NCBI GenBank assembly: GCA_013178125.1
Contig: JABLXJ010000005.1
Span: 124,001-188,000 of the forward strand
Origin: Bacillota bacterium
GTDB lineage: Bacteria > Bacillota > SHA-98 > Ch115 > JABLXJ01
Direction of reading: 5' to 3'
DNA length: 64,000 nt
The position numbers and the translations under genes are program-made. Below the pieces are notes generated by a model. The model was not told where the DNA came from, searched no databases, and saw only the letters and a list, made by a program, of their open reading frames with translations. Below are positions 1 to 9,195 of the stretch, one piece after another (positions within the stretch are counted from its first letter, which is position 1; each line of letters opens with the position of its first letter).

Positions 1-422
1 AAATCCCTGTTTGTGAGGATCCCCACAAGCTTCCCGTTCTTCGTTATCGGGACCCCCGATATCCGGTAGCGCTCCATGATCCGCAGGGCATCCCTGATCG
101 TATCGTCCGGCCCAAGGAATATCGGGTCCACTATGACGCCATGCTCCGAACGTTTGACCTTATCGACCTCCAGCGCTTGCTTCTCTATGGACATATTCTT
201 ATGAACAACACCAAGGCCACCCTCCCGCGCGATGGCGATGGCAAGCCTCGCCTCGGTGACCGTATCCATTGCTGCACTCAAAAGCGGGGTACTGAGCTTT
301 ATATTCCTTGTGAGATAGGTGGAAGTATCAACTTCCTTCGGCAAGACATCCGATTTCGCCGGAATCAGGAGCACATCGTCAAAGGTAAGCCCCTCGAGCC
401 CGAACCTATCGGCCAGTTCCAT
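1..422 (-). CDS. guaB: IMP dehydrogenase, 5' part (runs off the left edge)
   Basis: Inosine-5'-monophosphate dehydrogenase oxidises IMP to XMP with NAD, the committed step to guanine nucleotides. Only the N-terminal 140 codons lie in the window. The translation opens [19 protein letters not shown] and continues through the family motifs AAMDTVTEA and [10 protein letters not shown], then into the first CBS domain ([15 protein letters not shown]), where the window ends. The ATG at 422 has a GGGGG ribosome site about 7 bases upstream. Family identity is clear from the conserved N-terminal barrel segment; the catalytic Cys loop would lie outside the window. Confidence 0.95.
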   Translation of the reverse strand, partial: MELADRFGLEGLTFDDVLLIPAKSDVLPKEVDTSTYLTRNIKLSTPLLSAAMDTVTEARLAIAIAREGGLGVVHKNMSIEKQALEVDKVKRSEHGVIVDPIFLGPDDTIRDALRIMERYRISGVPITKNGKLVGILTNRD

Positions 423-458
423 GATATAGAAACCCCCTGTCCCGTTTATGTTTTCTTA

Positions 459-487
459 ATCATAGCAGAAAGGCCGACCAAACTCAA
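459..487 (-). promoter_or_regulatory. sigma-A type promoter of guaB
   Basis: On the minus strand TTGAGT (482-487) is followed after 17 bases by TATGAT (459-464). This places the start of transcription about 30 bases before the guaB ATG. It is a direct match to the -35/-10 consensus with standard spacing and has not been tested. Confidence 0.6.
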
Positions 488-516
488 GGGGCTCAACCTC
501 GGCTCGCGCTCTTACT

Positions 517-1434
517 CTAATACTTTATGGTAACTCGATCCCCCACCTGGATCCTGGGCAGGGCGCCCTGGGTCTCCACGGTGCAGATCGACACCTTCTC
601 CTCAGTGGAGACCACATTCAAGACGGCTATCTCGGTCTTCTGCTCGGAGAGCACCTCGCCTGTGAACGGGTCCTTGATCACCTCTCCAGGCCTGTAGACC
701 AGGAGCTTCATGCCCTTTGACACGCCCGCCGGGCGCCCCAGATTCGTATATACTTTGTCGCCAATCTTCGTCACCACATACCCCTCGACGGGGTAGAGCT
801 GCATTATCTTGGCTATGAGCTGGTCGACGGCCTTCGAGGTTGCCTTCCCCAAGATCGTATTGTGAAAGCCGGAGCTTCCGAAGGCCATGGGCGGGATCCC
901 CTCGAGGGTGAGCACCACATTTGCCTGGCTCTCCTTGCCCTCGGCGCTATCCGCCAGCAGGATGGAACCTGTATTCGTATCGACCACCCTGATATGAATC
1001 GTGACTGCCGCTTCGGAGGCGGCCACATCCCCCAGGAATGGCAACCTCACCCTGTCTGTCTTGATCGTAAACTGGGTCACGCTCCCGAGAATCATCGCCT
1101 GGACGCCCAAGAGCCGGCCGATCTGCGCAGCGGTCGACGGATCCACCATCCCGGTGGCGCCGAAGCCCTGCTCCTGCATTATGGTATCCAGCCGCTCACG
1201 CTCGATTACATCAAACTGCCCCGTTTTTACAAGCCTGGTTTCAAATTCAACCCTCATCCCGCGGCCAACAGCCCACTGGGGGTTATTGGTCTGGTCCAGG
1301 AAATCCATCACCGCAATGCGTTTCTTGGTCGCCTGGGGTTGGAGCCCCTGCCCGTGAGCGGGCGTTAAAAGAAGCCCCGTCAATAGCATGATCACCAGCG
1401 CCAGCGCGCCAGCTCTCGGCAAAATCCTCTTCAT
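517..1434 (-). CDS. CsgG-family exported protein
   Basis: An exported protein of about 305 residues. The chosen ATG at 1434 follows GGGGGTG and starts a clear signal peptide (MKRILPR then a hydrophobic run ending near AHGQG). The mature part begins KKRIAVMDFLDQ and contains FDVIERERLDTIMQEQGF and AAQIGRLLGVQAMILGSVT, the hallmark of the CsgG/TolB-like N-terminal fold that in diderm bacteria forms outer-membrane secretion pores or their accessory lipoproteins. No lipobox cysteine is visible. A longer upstream reading frame exists but lacks a better ribosome site. It is the last gene of a three-gene set of exported proteins (2806 and 3765 starts). The exact role is unknown. Confidence 0.85.
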   Translation of the reverse strand: MKRILPRAGALALVIMLLTGLLLTPAHGQGLQPQATKKRIAVMDFLDQTNNPQWAVGRGMRVEFETRLVKTGQFDVIERERLDTIMQEQGFGATGMVDPSTAAQIGRLLGVQAMILGSVTQFTIKTDRVRLPFLGDVAASEAAVTIHIRVVDTNTGSILLADSAEGKESQANVVLTLEGIPPMAFGSSGFHNTILGKATSKAVDQLIAKIMQLYPVEGYVVTKIGDKVYTNLGRPAGVSKGMKLLVYRPGEVIKDPFTGEVLSEQKTEIAVLNVVSTEEKVSICTVETQGALPRIQVGDRVTIKY

Positions 1435-1609
1435 AAAAGCACCCCCATAAGCTTCCGCTAGAACTTTCATGTTCATGCGGGCGCTACCCACCATCATGCT
1501 TTGTCTCATCCTCACCCCATCTTCATCTCATTCTCATCCTAATGCTCTGTCTCATTCTCCATCTCATTCCCTGTCTCATCTTGCCCTGAATTTCACCTTG
1601 ACCTGAATC

Positions 1610-2806
1610 CTACCTTACCTTGACCTCGAGCTTATCCCGGGTCACCATGACAACCTCGAGGCGCGGATTCTGCATGACATCCAGCCGGGCTGCCAGGTCG
1701 TCGACATTTCCCGTGGTCTGAATATCTATAACCGCTATGTTGTTTTCAAACGTACGGCGGTTAACGCCGGTGACCCCGCGCATGTCGCTGAGCGCCCTCA
1801 TTATCTGATTCATCTGGGTGTAGTTACATCCATTGATGATGATCTGGATGGTCCGGGCGACTCCTCCCGTGCCGCCCACAGCCTTCGGGATATCCCATAC
1901 GAGCTGCGAAGCCACCTTGGCTGCAAGGGACTTGATAGCCTTGATGCCTGCAGCCTCCGGGGAGAGATCCGCCTGGGTATCGTCAATATTCGAGCTCATC
2001 AGGAGCTGGGCCGTCTGGGTGAGGACAACCCGAATGTCGGAAAACGCCTTGCACGAGTGAAACGTGAAGTTCCCGCTCCGCGTGGACGTCAGGTACTTAG
2101 AATATACTGTGCCGGTGATCACTATATCCGCAGCAAACCTCTCGCCGAGGGTGACCGCCGCCGAGATATCGCCGGACATGGCCCGCTTTGCCGTGTCGCT
2201 TGCCTTTATTGCCTCGACCTGGCGCGGGTCGACAAGGTGATAGCGCACGGCCGTGAGTTGCCTGATTATCTCGGATTCGGCCTGGGACGAGGGCTGCTTA
2301 CGGTCCAGGTTTAGTTCGTCGATCATCACCATTATGACGGGATTCCCCATCATGTCTATGAGCATCGCGAGGCCATCGAGGTCGTTCCGTATATCGCCGC
2401 GCACAACGCGTGCGCGTATCCTCACGTGAACCAGCCCGTCAGGCGTCTGCCAGGGCTCCCCTAGTATCTGATAGGATTGGACGTAACCGCCCGCCTGGGA
2501 TACAACCCTGTCATAGAACACCTTGAAGTCCCTCATGTCGGTCCGGCTCGCTATGGAGACGCCGGCACCCTGCTCAATGGCGAGCCTGTATGCATCCCGC
2601 AGGGCCTCGTCGCGGGCGCGCCCCACATCCTCCCCGACTATAGTCCCGACGCCCTCAACGGTGACCTCCACCGCCGCCCCGGCGGCCTGGGCGGCCTCCG
2701 CAACCGAGGCTTGAGTGCAGACTGAAACGCCCGGCAGCAAGACAGCCAGCGCGGGAATGGCCAGGGCGAACAGCATGTTGAAAAGCACCAACCTGTATCT
2801 TCCCAT
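1610..2806 (-). CDS. FlgT-like exported protein
   Basis: About 398 residues with an N-terminal signal peptide (MGRYRLVLFNMLFALAIPAL). The segment VEGVGTIVGEDVGRARDEAL followed by DAYRLAIEQGAGV and an alpha/beta domain resembles the N-terminal domain of flagellar assembly protein FlgT and related periplasmic proteins. A middle domain (VIMVMIDELNLDR) looks like the nucleotide-free CsgG-like repeat also present in the neighbouring gene. The start at 2806 has a GGGGAA ribosome site; the longer frame to 2929 overlaps the upstream gene and has no signal peptide at its start. No flagellar genes are nearby, so a general envelope function is more likely than a flagellar one. Confidence 0.75.
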   Translation of the reverse strand: MGRYRLVLFNMLFALAIPALAVLLPGVSVCTQASVAEAAQAAGAAVEVTVEGVGTIVGEDVGRARDEALRDAYRLAIEQGAGVSIASRTDMRDFKVFYDRVVSQAGGYVQSYQILGEPWQTPDGLVHVRIRARVVRGDIRNDLDGLAMLIDMMGNPVIMVMIDELNLDRKQPSSQAESEIIRQLTAVRYHLVDPRQVEAIKASDTAKRAMSGDISAAVTLGERFAADIVITGTVYSKYLTSTRSGNFTFHSCKAFSDIRVVLTQTAQLLMSSNIDDTQADLSPEAAGIKAIKSLAAKVASQLVWDIPKAVGGTGGVARTIQIIINGCNYTQMNQIMRALSDMRGVTGVNRRTFENNIAVIDIQTTGNVDDLAARLDVMQNPRLEVVMVTRDKLEVKVR

Positions 2807-2901
2807 AGTTCCCCTTTCCCCCCGGTAAGGTAACCCTTGGTTTTTATGCGATACCTCCTCATACCACGCCTCATACCACGCCACGTGCCGCGTGCCGCCT
2901 G

Positions 2902-3765
2902 TCACGGGGCTACGACGACCACCCTGCACTGCTGCAGCACGCCGCTCATGCCGGCCACGATCACAGCAACATCATCGCTAACGATAATGTCGCCGTCCTG
3001 GACCCTCACGGCCCTAATGACGTAGGGATTCCCGCCGATCCTATCCTGCAGCCTCTGCTTCGCTTCGATGACCGAGTTGATATAGGTGGCAAGCCTCGAC
3101 TGGCAGGCATAATCGTAGTTCGCGACGCCTATCCCGTAGAGGACCTGGCCGCTCGTGGTAACGACCCGGAAGATAGCGCTCTTCCTATACTGCGGGAACA
3201 TGGATACATCGATAACGATGCCCGTATAGGGGGACGCTGTTGTCGTGATTACGGCAGCTGTCGAGAACTCCGCCTGCCGCGAGGTGTAAATTACCTGGAA
3301 GAGCTCCCTGAGGTACATGAGGACCGTCACGGTGCAGCTTATACTGCCATCATCCTCGGTCGTGAAGGTTTCGCTCCCGGGCACGGGCACCGCCCCCTTT
3401 ATCAGCGCCTCCGTGGCCGCCCTGACATCGTCATTGACCACCATGTAGTCGCGCATGAGGGTCTCGCCCTCGACGTAGACCCCCCTCACCATCTCGGCGA
3501 GCTGCCGGTAGGCATCAACTATGGCCCCCCGCCGCGCCAGTTGTTTCTCCTGGGCTATATTCCCCCTCTTCGGAGCCACGGCCGTTCCCTGGACCCTGAT
3601 CACGCCGTTTGTCCAGTCGATGATCCCGTAATCCGTCTGGGTTATGACTGTGGACGTGGTAATCTGCGTTGTAAAAGTCGTCTGCGCCGACCCCGCGAGC
3701 GTGGCGATGACCATTATCCCAGTCACGCACGCGACCATACAGGCTACTCTGATTGCTCTACCCAC
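2902..3765 (-). CDS. LPP20/FlgT-like exported protein with GTG start
   Basis: About 287 residues. The GTG at 3765 lies 7 bases after GGGGGG and gives a good signal peptide (VGRAIRVACMVACVTGIMV, cleavage near AGSAQ). No ATG in frame does as well. The mature part has the pattern ITQTDYGIIDWTNGVIRVQG and an ARRGAIVDAYRQLAEMVRGV helix typical of LPP20-like and FlgT-like proteins, in which an Ala-rich 'AR..A..DAYR.LAE' helix is conserved. It is the first gene of the exported trio; the gap to the next gene is about 95 bases. Function is unknown; surface or outer-membrane assembly is an inference from the company it keeps. Confidence 0.75.
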   Translation of the reverse strand: MGRAIRVACMVACVTGIMVIATLAGSAQTTFTTQITTSTVITQTDYGIIDWTNGVIRVQGTAVAPKRGNIAQEKQLARRGAIVDAYRQLAEMVRGVYVEGETLMRDYMVVNDDVRAATEALIKGAVPVPGSETFTTEDDGSISCTVTVLMYLRELFQVIYTSRQAEFSTAAVITTTASPYTGIVIDVSMFPQYRKSAIFRVVTTSGQVLYGIGVANYDYACQSRLATYINSVIEAKQRLQDRIGGNPYVIRAVRVQDGDIIVSDDVAVIVAGMSGVLQQCRVVVVAP

Positions 3766-3799
3766 CTGAGAATCCCCCCTTAAGCGATTAAAATCCCAC

Positions 3800-3828
3800 A
3801 ATATACTATTTCGTGAGACTGGTGGAAA
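3800..3828 (-). promoter_or_regulatory. possible promoter of the exported-protein operon
   Basis: Minus-strand TTTCCA (3823-3828), 17 bases, then TATATT (3800-3805). The start of transcription would fall about 30 bases before the GTG at 3765. The -35 is weak, so this is tentative. Confidence 0.35.
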
Positions 3829-3952
3829 TTCCTCCAGGAGTATCATGCGAGACCTCTGGGCCCTGCTGGCTTGAACCCGGAGAATCCCAATTTTCTGTCG
3901 CTCGAGGGAGTACTAAAAGAATCTAAAAAAATGGTGAGGGTCCGTAAAATTG

Positions 3953-3997
3953 GAAGAAAAATTAAAGAGGGGGCTCTATAAAACCAGAGTCCCCTCT
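3953..3997 (-). terminator. Rho-independent terminator of the hydrogenase operon
   Basis: Arms 3966-3977 and 3986-3997 pair over 12 base pairs (one G-T) around an 8-base loop. On the minus strand the hairpin is followed by TTAATTTTTC. It lies about 125 bases after the stop of hndA and therefore closes that operon. Confidence 0.85.
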
Positions 3998-4015
3998 ACG
4001 CGTGGGGCGGAGATG

Positions 4016-4123
4016 TCTATGGAGATGTCTATATTTAGCTATACGAAGATATCGCTTCGAGAGATATCAAGATATCACTTCTACACGAACTCTATACGGA
4101 GATATCACGGAAATATCGCTCTT
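4016..4123. repeat. cluster of GATATC/GATGTC short repeats
   Basis: Between the terminator and hndA, the motif GAGATGTCTAT occurs twice in a row and GATATC or its one-base variants recur about every 12-25 bases (for example CGAAGATATCGCTTCG, GAGATATCAAGATATCAC, GGAGATATCACGG). It is A+T-richer than its surroundings. It would be transcribed as the 3' untranslated region of the hydrogenase mRNA. No function can be assigned. Confidence 0.5.
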
Positions 4124-4652
4124 AGTGGTATTCCTTTAATATCTCCGGAATCTGCTCGGGCCTGACCCGGCCGTGGACATCGTCCCCGATCATTATGACA
4201 GGCGCGAGCCCGCAGGCGCCCAGGCACCTGACGACCTCGAGGGTGAATCGCCCGTCTTTCGTAGTCCCATTGACAGGAATATCGAGCTCTTTTTTCAGGG
4301 CCTCCACAACCTCCGCTGCACCCCGGACGTAGCAGGCTGTGCCCAGGCATACGCCGATCTTCCACTTGCCCCTCGGCCTGAGGGTGAAGAACGAATAGAA
4401 GGTCGAGACACCGTAGACCTCGCTCGGAGACACCCCGAGTCCGCTCGCAACCCTCTCCTGCACATCCTCGGAAAGGCACCCGAAGAGTTGCTGGGCCTCG
4501 TGCAGCACGGGAATCAAAGCCCCGGGGTTCCCCCTGTATTTCCCTATGATTGCATCCAGTTTTGGGAATCTATCATCAACTAAATTGCTCGAGTTGCCCT
4601 CGCAGCGGCATTTACACGTGGTAACGCCTGTAACGGCGCTCATAGCGGCCAT
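4122..4652 (-). CDS. hndA: NADH-dependent [FeFe] hydrogenase, NuoE-like [2Fe-2S] subunit
   Basis: A 176-residue thioredoxin-fold [2Fe-2S] protein of the NuoE/HndA/HydC family, the small electron-transfer subunit of multimeric hydrogenases. The four ligand cysteines are visible in VCLGTACYVRG (C-x4-C) and RCLGACGLAPV (C-x3-C), and the family helix ALIPVLHEAQQLFG is present. The N-terminus carries three extra Cys (CKCRC) that are not part of the family core. The ATG at 4652 sits after AGGAG. It is the last gene of the operon hndB-hndC-hndD-hndA, an unusual final position because NuoE-like genes usually come first. The terminator at 3953-3997 follows. Confidence 0.93.
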   Translation of the reverse strand: MAAMSAVTGVTTCKCRCEGNSSNLVDDRFPKLDAIIGKYRGNPGALIPVLHEAQQLFGCLSEDVQERVASGLGVSPSEVYGVSTFYSFFTLRPRGKWKIGVCLGTACYVRGAAEVVEALKKELDIPVNGTTKDGRFTLEVVRCLGACGLAPVIMIGDDVHGRVRPEQIPEILKEYH

Positions 4653-4841
4653 CTCCTCTCCTGGTTCCTACCATTCCTACCATTCTATGTTATAGCCCTA
4701 CGTTACAGCATCTCGTCATCCTGTTATGGCCTCTCAGACGCTATGCCATGCCATCCATGCCATGCCACTCATTATGCATTTACCGTTTATACCATCTTAG
4801 TCTTATATGCCCATACATCTATGCCTATATGTCTTACACGT

Positions 4842-6677
4842 CTACACGCCCGCGGCCGACATCGTCTGCCTCTCGAAGGCTGCACGATGGGCACGACCCT
4901 CGCGCACGAGCCTTGCGGCATCAGGACCATAGGCAGTATGCAGGAGACGGTGGGCGAGTCCACTCCCCGGTTCCCCGAGGAACGTATCGTAAAGCCGCCG
5001 GACTTCGACGTTCTCATGGGACTTGCGGATGGCCTTGCACTCATCTTCCCGGTAGAGGACGGCCGCCCTCAGCTCACGCACCGCCGGGTCCAGGGAAATC
5101 GGCTGGCCGCCGCCGCATATGCAACCATTGGGACAGGCCATGATCTCCACAAAATGGTATTTATCAGGCGAATCTTGGGTTCCCGCGAGGAACCTCCCGG
5201 CGTTGCCCAGGCCATGCACCACGGCGACCCGGACCTGGGTGCCCGCCACATCGATGGTCGCATGCTTGACGCCATCAAACCCCCGGACCCCCTCAAACCT
5301 AACATCTCCAAGCGTCTTCCTGGTTACGATCTCGTATACGCTCCTGAGGGCCGCCTCCATGACGCCGCCCGTGACGCCGAAGATGGTCCCGGCGCCACTC
5401 GACATCCCGAGAGGTGAATCAAACTCGCCATCCTCGAGGTTCGCGAAGTCGATACCCGCCGCCTTGATCATCCGGGCGAGTTCACGTGTAGTGAGCACTG
5501 CGTCGACATCCTGGGTAAGAGCGCTCGAGGTCCTCATCTCGGGCCGCCCGGCTTCGTATTTCTTGGCCGTGCATGGCATTATCGAAACGCTGAACATCTT
5601 CGAGGGATCGATGCCTTTGACCTTCGCATAGTATGACTTTATAACCGCGCCCATCATCTGCTGGGGTGATTTACAGGTCGAGATATGATCGAGGAATTCC
5701 GGGTGGAATTGCTCACAGTACCTTATCCAGCCCGGGCTGCACGATGTGACAAGGGGAAGCACCCCGTGCCCGTTGAGCCTTTCGATGAATTCATGCCCTT
5801 CCTCCATGATCGTGAGGTCGGCAGCGAACTGTGTATCAAAAACCGCATCAAAGCCCAGCATATGAAGGGCCTGGGCGATCTTGCCCGTAACCGACGTCCC
5901 GGCCGGCATGCCGAACTCCTCACCGAGTGCGGCGCGGACCGCCGGCGCGACCTGCACCACCACGTGCTTCCCGGGATCATCCAGAGCATCCCACACGATC
6001 CCGGTATCATCCTTCTCGGTGATGGCCCCCACAGGGCACACGGTCGAGCACTGGCCACACGAGGTGCATTTCGCCTCGCCGAGGCCGTGTTCAAATGAGG
6101 GCGTAACCAGGGTCTTCCGTCCGCGGTAAGCAAAGGCGAGAGCCCCGACGCCCTGGATATCGCGGCACATTGTGACGCAGCGCCCGCACAGCACGCACTT
6201 ATCGGTATTGCGGACAATGGACGGGCTCGATGTATCGGGCTCGCGGTGTTCCTTATCACTGATATGATACCTGACCTTCCGGATGCCAAGGTCCCTTGCG
6301 AGCGCCTGCAGCTCGCACTTGCCGTTGCGCTCGCAGCTCAAGCAGTCCTGGGGGTGCCCGGCGATCAACAACTCGACTACCGTCTTGCGCGCGGCCCGGA
6401 CCGCCGCCGTATTGGTCCTGACCACCATTCCCTCGGCCACAGGGTACACACACGAAGCGACCAGGGTCCGCGCGCCCTCGACCTCGACGAGGCACACCCG
6501 GCACGCCCCCGAGGGGCCGATGACCGGATGATAACAAAGCGTGGGGATATTGATGCCGGCCCTGCGCGCGGCCTCGAGCACCGTGGCCCCCTGTTGGACC
6601 TCGACTTCGCGTCCATCTATAGTAAGCCTGACTGTAGTAGGTTTTGCACTGGCGTTTTTCGCATTCGCAGTCTCCAT
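4842..6677 (-). CDS. hndD: [FeFe] hydrogenase catalytic subunit
   Basis: 611 residues, catalytic H-cluster subunit of an NAD(P)-linked hydrogenase (HydA/HndD class). Domains in order: plant-type [2Fe-2S] (C48, C59, C62, C76), His-Cys3 cluster (HPQDCLSCERNGKC, from H108), two [4Fe-4S] clusters (C161-C171 and C204-C214), then the hydrogenase domain. H-cluster motifs are TSCSPGW (311-317), MPCTAKKYE (C369) and EIMACPNGCICGGG (C515, C519). TSCSPGW instead of TSCCPGW is the form I know from HndD-type subunits. Such complexes oxidise or make H2 with NADH and usually ferredoxin (electron bifurcation). The ATG at 6677 follows AGGAAGGAG. It lies between hndC and hndA; no C-terminal extra [2Fe-2S] domain is present. 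Confidence 0.96.
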   Translation of the reverse strand: METANAKNASAKPTTVRLTIDGREVEVQQGATVLEAARRAGINIPTLCYHPVIGPSGACRVCLVEVEGARTLVASCVYPVAEGMVVRTNTAAVRAARKTVVELLIAGHPQDCLSCERNGKCELQALARDLGIRKVRYHISDKEHREPDTSSPSIVRNTDKCVLCGRCVTMCRDIQGVGALAFAYRGRKTLVTPSFEHGLGEAKCTSCGQCSTVCPVGAITEKDDTGIVWDALDDPGKHVVVQVAPAVRAALGEEFGMPAGTSVTGKIAQALHMLGFDAVFDTQFAADLTIMEEGHEFIERLNGHGVLPLVTSCSPGWIRYCEQFHPEFLDHISTCKSPQQMMGAVIKSYYAKVKGIDPSKMFSVSIMPCTAKKYEAGRPEMRTSSALTQDVDAVLTTRELARMIKAAGIDFANLEDGEFDSPLGMSSGAGTIFGVTGGVMEAALRSVYEIVTRKTLGDVRFEGVRGFDGVKHATIDVAGTQVRVAVVHGLGNAGRFLAGTQDSPDKYHFVEIMACPNGCICGGGQPISLDPAVRELRAAVLYREDECKAIRKSHENVEVRRLYDTFLGEPGSGLAHRLLHTAYGPDAARLVREGRAHRAAFERQTMSAAGV

Positions 6678-6775
6678 GATTCTCCTTCCTCTCGTCTCAC
6701 GTGATGGACCCCACCTATGCGACCTATGAATAGCCCCATAACCCTATAAACCTGTGGCCCTATAGCCCTGGAGCC

Positions 6776-8674
6776 CTATACTCTAGCTATCGCCTGGAAC
6801 CTGCACTCGCGCATGCAGACACCGCACTTGAGGCACTTATCCTGGTTGATTACCAGGGGTTTACGCTTTGAGCGGGTAGCGACGGCTGTGGCTACTCCGG
6901 CCCTGACACCCGCACCAGCCTCGGCTGCCCCAGCCATAGCTGGCTCTTCCCCGATGAGATCGAGTTCCTCGACGCTCTCCTCGATCGCCCCGGCAGGGCA
7001 CGCCTTCTGGCACAGGCCGCACCGCCGGCACTTGTCCTGAACGATTTCATACTTGAATAGCGCCTGGCATACTCCGGCGGGGCACCGCCTCTCGCGGATG
7101 TGAGCCTCGTATTCATTTCGGAAGTATCTGATTGTGCTCAGAACGGGGTTCGGGGCCGTCTGCCCCAGGCCGCACAGGGCTGTATTCTTGATCGTCTTGC
7201 CGAGGTCTTCCAGGAGCTCGATATCGCCCTCCTGGCCCTTGCCCTCGGTTATCCGCGTAAGGATATCAAGCATGACCTTGGTTCCCTCGCGGCACGGTGT
7301 GCACTTGCCGCACGACTCGTCCTGCGTGAACTGGAGGAAGAATCGAGCCATGTCGACCATGCATGTGTGGTCGTCCATCACGATAAGGCCGCCCGACCCC
7401 ATCATGGCGCCCAGCTTCACCAGGGAATCATATTCCATCGGCACATCAAGGTGCTCGGCCGGGATGCACCCGCCAGAGGGGCCACCGGTCTGAGCTGCCT
7501 TGAACTTCCTGCCGCCCGGGATCCCGCCGCCAACTTCATAGATGATCTCCCGGAGCGTGGTTCCCATAGGGACCTCCACAAGCCCGGTATTGTTGATCTT
7601 CCCGGCAAGGGCGAACACCTTCGTGCCCTTGCTCTTCTCGGTCCCGATCCCGGCGAACCACTCCGGCCCATTGAGAATTATGGGCGGGATGTTGGCATAA
7701 GTCTCGACATTATTGATGAGCGTCGGCTTGCCCCAGAGCCCCTCGTTTGCAGGGAATGGCGGCTTAGGATGCGGCATGCCGCGCCGTCCCTCGATGGAGG
7801 CGATAAGGGCCGTCTCCTCCCCGCAAACGAAGGCGCCAGCGCCCATCCTGATCTCCAGGTCGAAATCAAAACCCGTGCTGAATATGTTCTTCCCGAGAAG
7901 CCCGTACTCCCTCGCCTGCTTGATGGCGATACTGAGCCTCTCAATGGCCAAAGGATACTCCGCCCTCACGTAGATATAACCCTGGTTCGACCCGACAGCA
8001 TAGCCTGCTATGGCCATAGCCTCGATAACCGAATGTGGATCGCCCTCGAGCACGCTCCTATCCATGAACGCCCCGGGGTCCCCCTCATCCGCATTACAGA
8101 CCACATACTTGGGTGAGCCCGTGGCCTTCGCGGTGAAGCCCCATTTCACGCCGGTCGGGAAGCCAGCCCCGCCCCTGCCCCTCAGGCCTGAGCGCTTCAC
8201 AATATCTATGACATCCTCCGGCGCCATCTCGGTCAGGACCCTTCCCAGGGCTTCATAGCCGTCGCGGGCTATATATTCCGTTATATCCTCGGGGTTGATG
8301 ACCCCGCAATTTCTCAAGACGATCTTTCGCTGCCTCTTGAAGAAGCCTATGTCCTCGAGGCTGACCACGAGCTCGCTCGACTCATCCTTATAGAGCAGCC
8401 GCTCGACGGGCCTGCCCTTCAACAGGTGCTCCTCGACGATCTCTGGCACATCCTCGGGCCTGACCTTGCGGTAAAACGTCCCCTCGGGGTAGACCACGAC
8501 CACGGGTCCCTGGTCGCATGAACCCACGCAACCCGTCTGGATGACCTTGACCTCCTCGTCGAGGCCCTGCTGTGAAACCTCAGCCCACAGGGCCTGCTCT
8601 ACCGCCTTACACCCGGATGATACGCAACCCGCGCCCGCGCATACCAGGACATGCGCCCTGTAAAATGAATTCAT
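6776..8674 (-). CDS. hndC: NADH-dependent hydrogenase, NuoF-like flavoprotein subunit
   Basis: About 632 residues, the NADH- and FMN-binding subunit (HydB/HndC). An N-terminal thioredoxin-like [2Fe-2S] domain ([23 protein letters not shown]) is followed by the NuoF core with [15 protein letters not shown], the FMN/NADH segment [15 protein letters not shown] and the [4Fe-4S] motif [12 protein letters not shown]. The C-terminus has two ferredoxin-type [4Fe-4S] clusters separated by an Ala/Gly-rich stretch. The ATG at 8674 ([14 protein letters not shown]) has GGAGG upstream; the longer frame to 8776 would overlap hndB and starts with non-conserved sequence. It passes electrons between NADH, ferredoxin and hndD. 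Confidence 0.95.
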   Translation of the reverse strand: MNSFYRAHVLVCAGAGCVSSGCKAVEQALWAEVSQQGLDEEVKVIQTGCVGSCDQGPVVVVYPEGTFYRKVRPEDVPEIVEEHLLKGRPVERLLYKDESSELVVSLEDIGFFKRQRKIVLRNCGVINPEDITEYIARDGYEALGRVLTEMAPEDVIDIVKRSGLRGRGGAGFPTGVKWGFTAKATGSPKYVVCNADEGDPGAFMDRSVLEGDPHSVIEAMAIAGYAVGSNQGYIYVRAEYPLAIERLSIAIKQAREYGLLGKNIFSTGFDFDLEIRMGAGAFVCGEETALIASIEGRRGMPHPKPPFPANEGLWGKPTLINNVETYANIPPIILNGPEWFAGIGTEKSKGTKVFALAGKINNTGLVEVPMGTTLREIIYEVGGGIPGGRKFKAAQTGGPSGGCIPAEHLDVPMEYDSLVKLGAMMGSGGLIVMDDHTCMVDMARFFLQFTQDESCGKCTPCREGTKVMLDILTRITEGKGQEGDIELLEDLGKTIKNTALCGLGQTAPNPVLSTIRYFRNEYEAHIRERRCPAGVCQALFKYEIVQDKCRRCGLCQKACPAGAIEESVEELDLIGEEPAMAGAAEAGAGVRAGVATAVATRSKRKPLVINQDKCLKCGVCMRECRFQAIARV

Positions 8675-8744
8675 AGGTAGAACTAGCCTCCTTCTGTTCC
8701 CCGATAACAATGCAATACCGCGGCCTATCGCGGCCGGTTGCCAA

Positions 8745-9092
8745 TTATTGCCCGACAGCCGCCCTGGCTGCAACAAGGTGCCTTACTACGATCCTTCGCG
8801 CATCCTCAGGTGTTACCCTGGTGTATGTCAGGGAAGCATGGCCAGGGATGAGAAGATCCACGACCGGCGGCTTTGCATGTAGTCCTGTGACATCGGTCTG
8901 CGTCACCAGGCAATCTGTCAATCCCTGCCGTCTTAGTTCATCGAGAATCGCCATCATCACGTCGCGCGCACCCGCGGCAAGCCCATCGGTCCCCATGTGA
9001 ACAACAAAGGTGACCCGCGTGCGGGCAACCCTGGGTCCTATACCTGTCATGGCCTCTCGCCTAATCCGCTCAAGCTCCCCAATGGACTTCAT
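8745..9092 (-). CDS. hndB: HndB-like ferredoxin-fold protein lacking its cluster cysteines
   Basis: 115 residues matching the HndB family, a thioredoxin-like [2Fe-2S] protein encoded with multimeric hydrogenases. The frame [16 protein letters not shown] aligns to the usual MGTCGIAAGA, and [15 protein letters not shown] to the usual TQTGCIGLC. The positions normally held by Cys are Asp, Val and His, and only one unrelated Cys remains. The fold is otherwise well conserved up to [15 protein letters not shown]. The ATG at 9092 follows AGGTGA by 7 bases. It lies 70 bases before hndC in the same operon. It probably cannot bind the cluster, so a structural role is inferred. Confidence 0.88.
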   Translation of the reverse strand: MKSIGELERIRREAMTGIGPRVARTRVTFVVHMGTDGLAAGARDVMMAILDELRRQGLTDCLVTQTDVTGLHAKPPVVDLLIPGHASLTYTRVTPEDARRIVVRHLVAARAAVGQ

Positions 9093-9195
9093 CAATAAGT
9101 CACCTCGCTCCTGAAATGCTAGACGCTACCCACCCTCCCGACGCCATCCTTTTCATATCGCCTGTGTCTTATCACCTATATCTCCTAGTTTTGAT

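Noticed and set aside
4743-6704. Long plus-strand frames opposite the hydrogenase genes
   Set aside because: Shadows of hndD in high-GC sequence; proteins are Arg/Pro-rich with no start signals.
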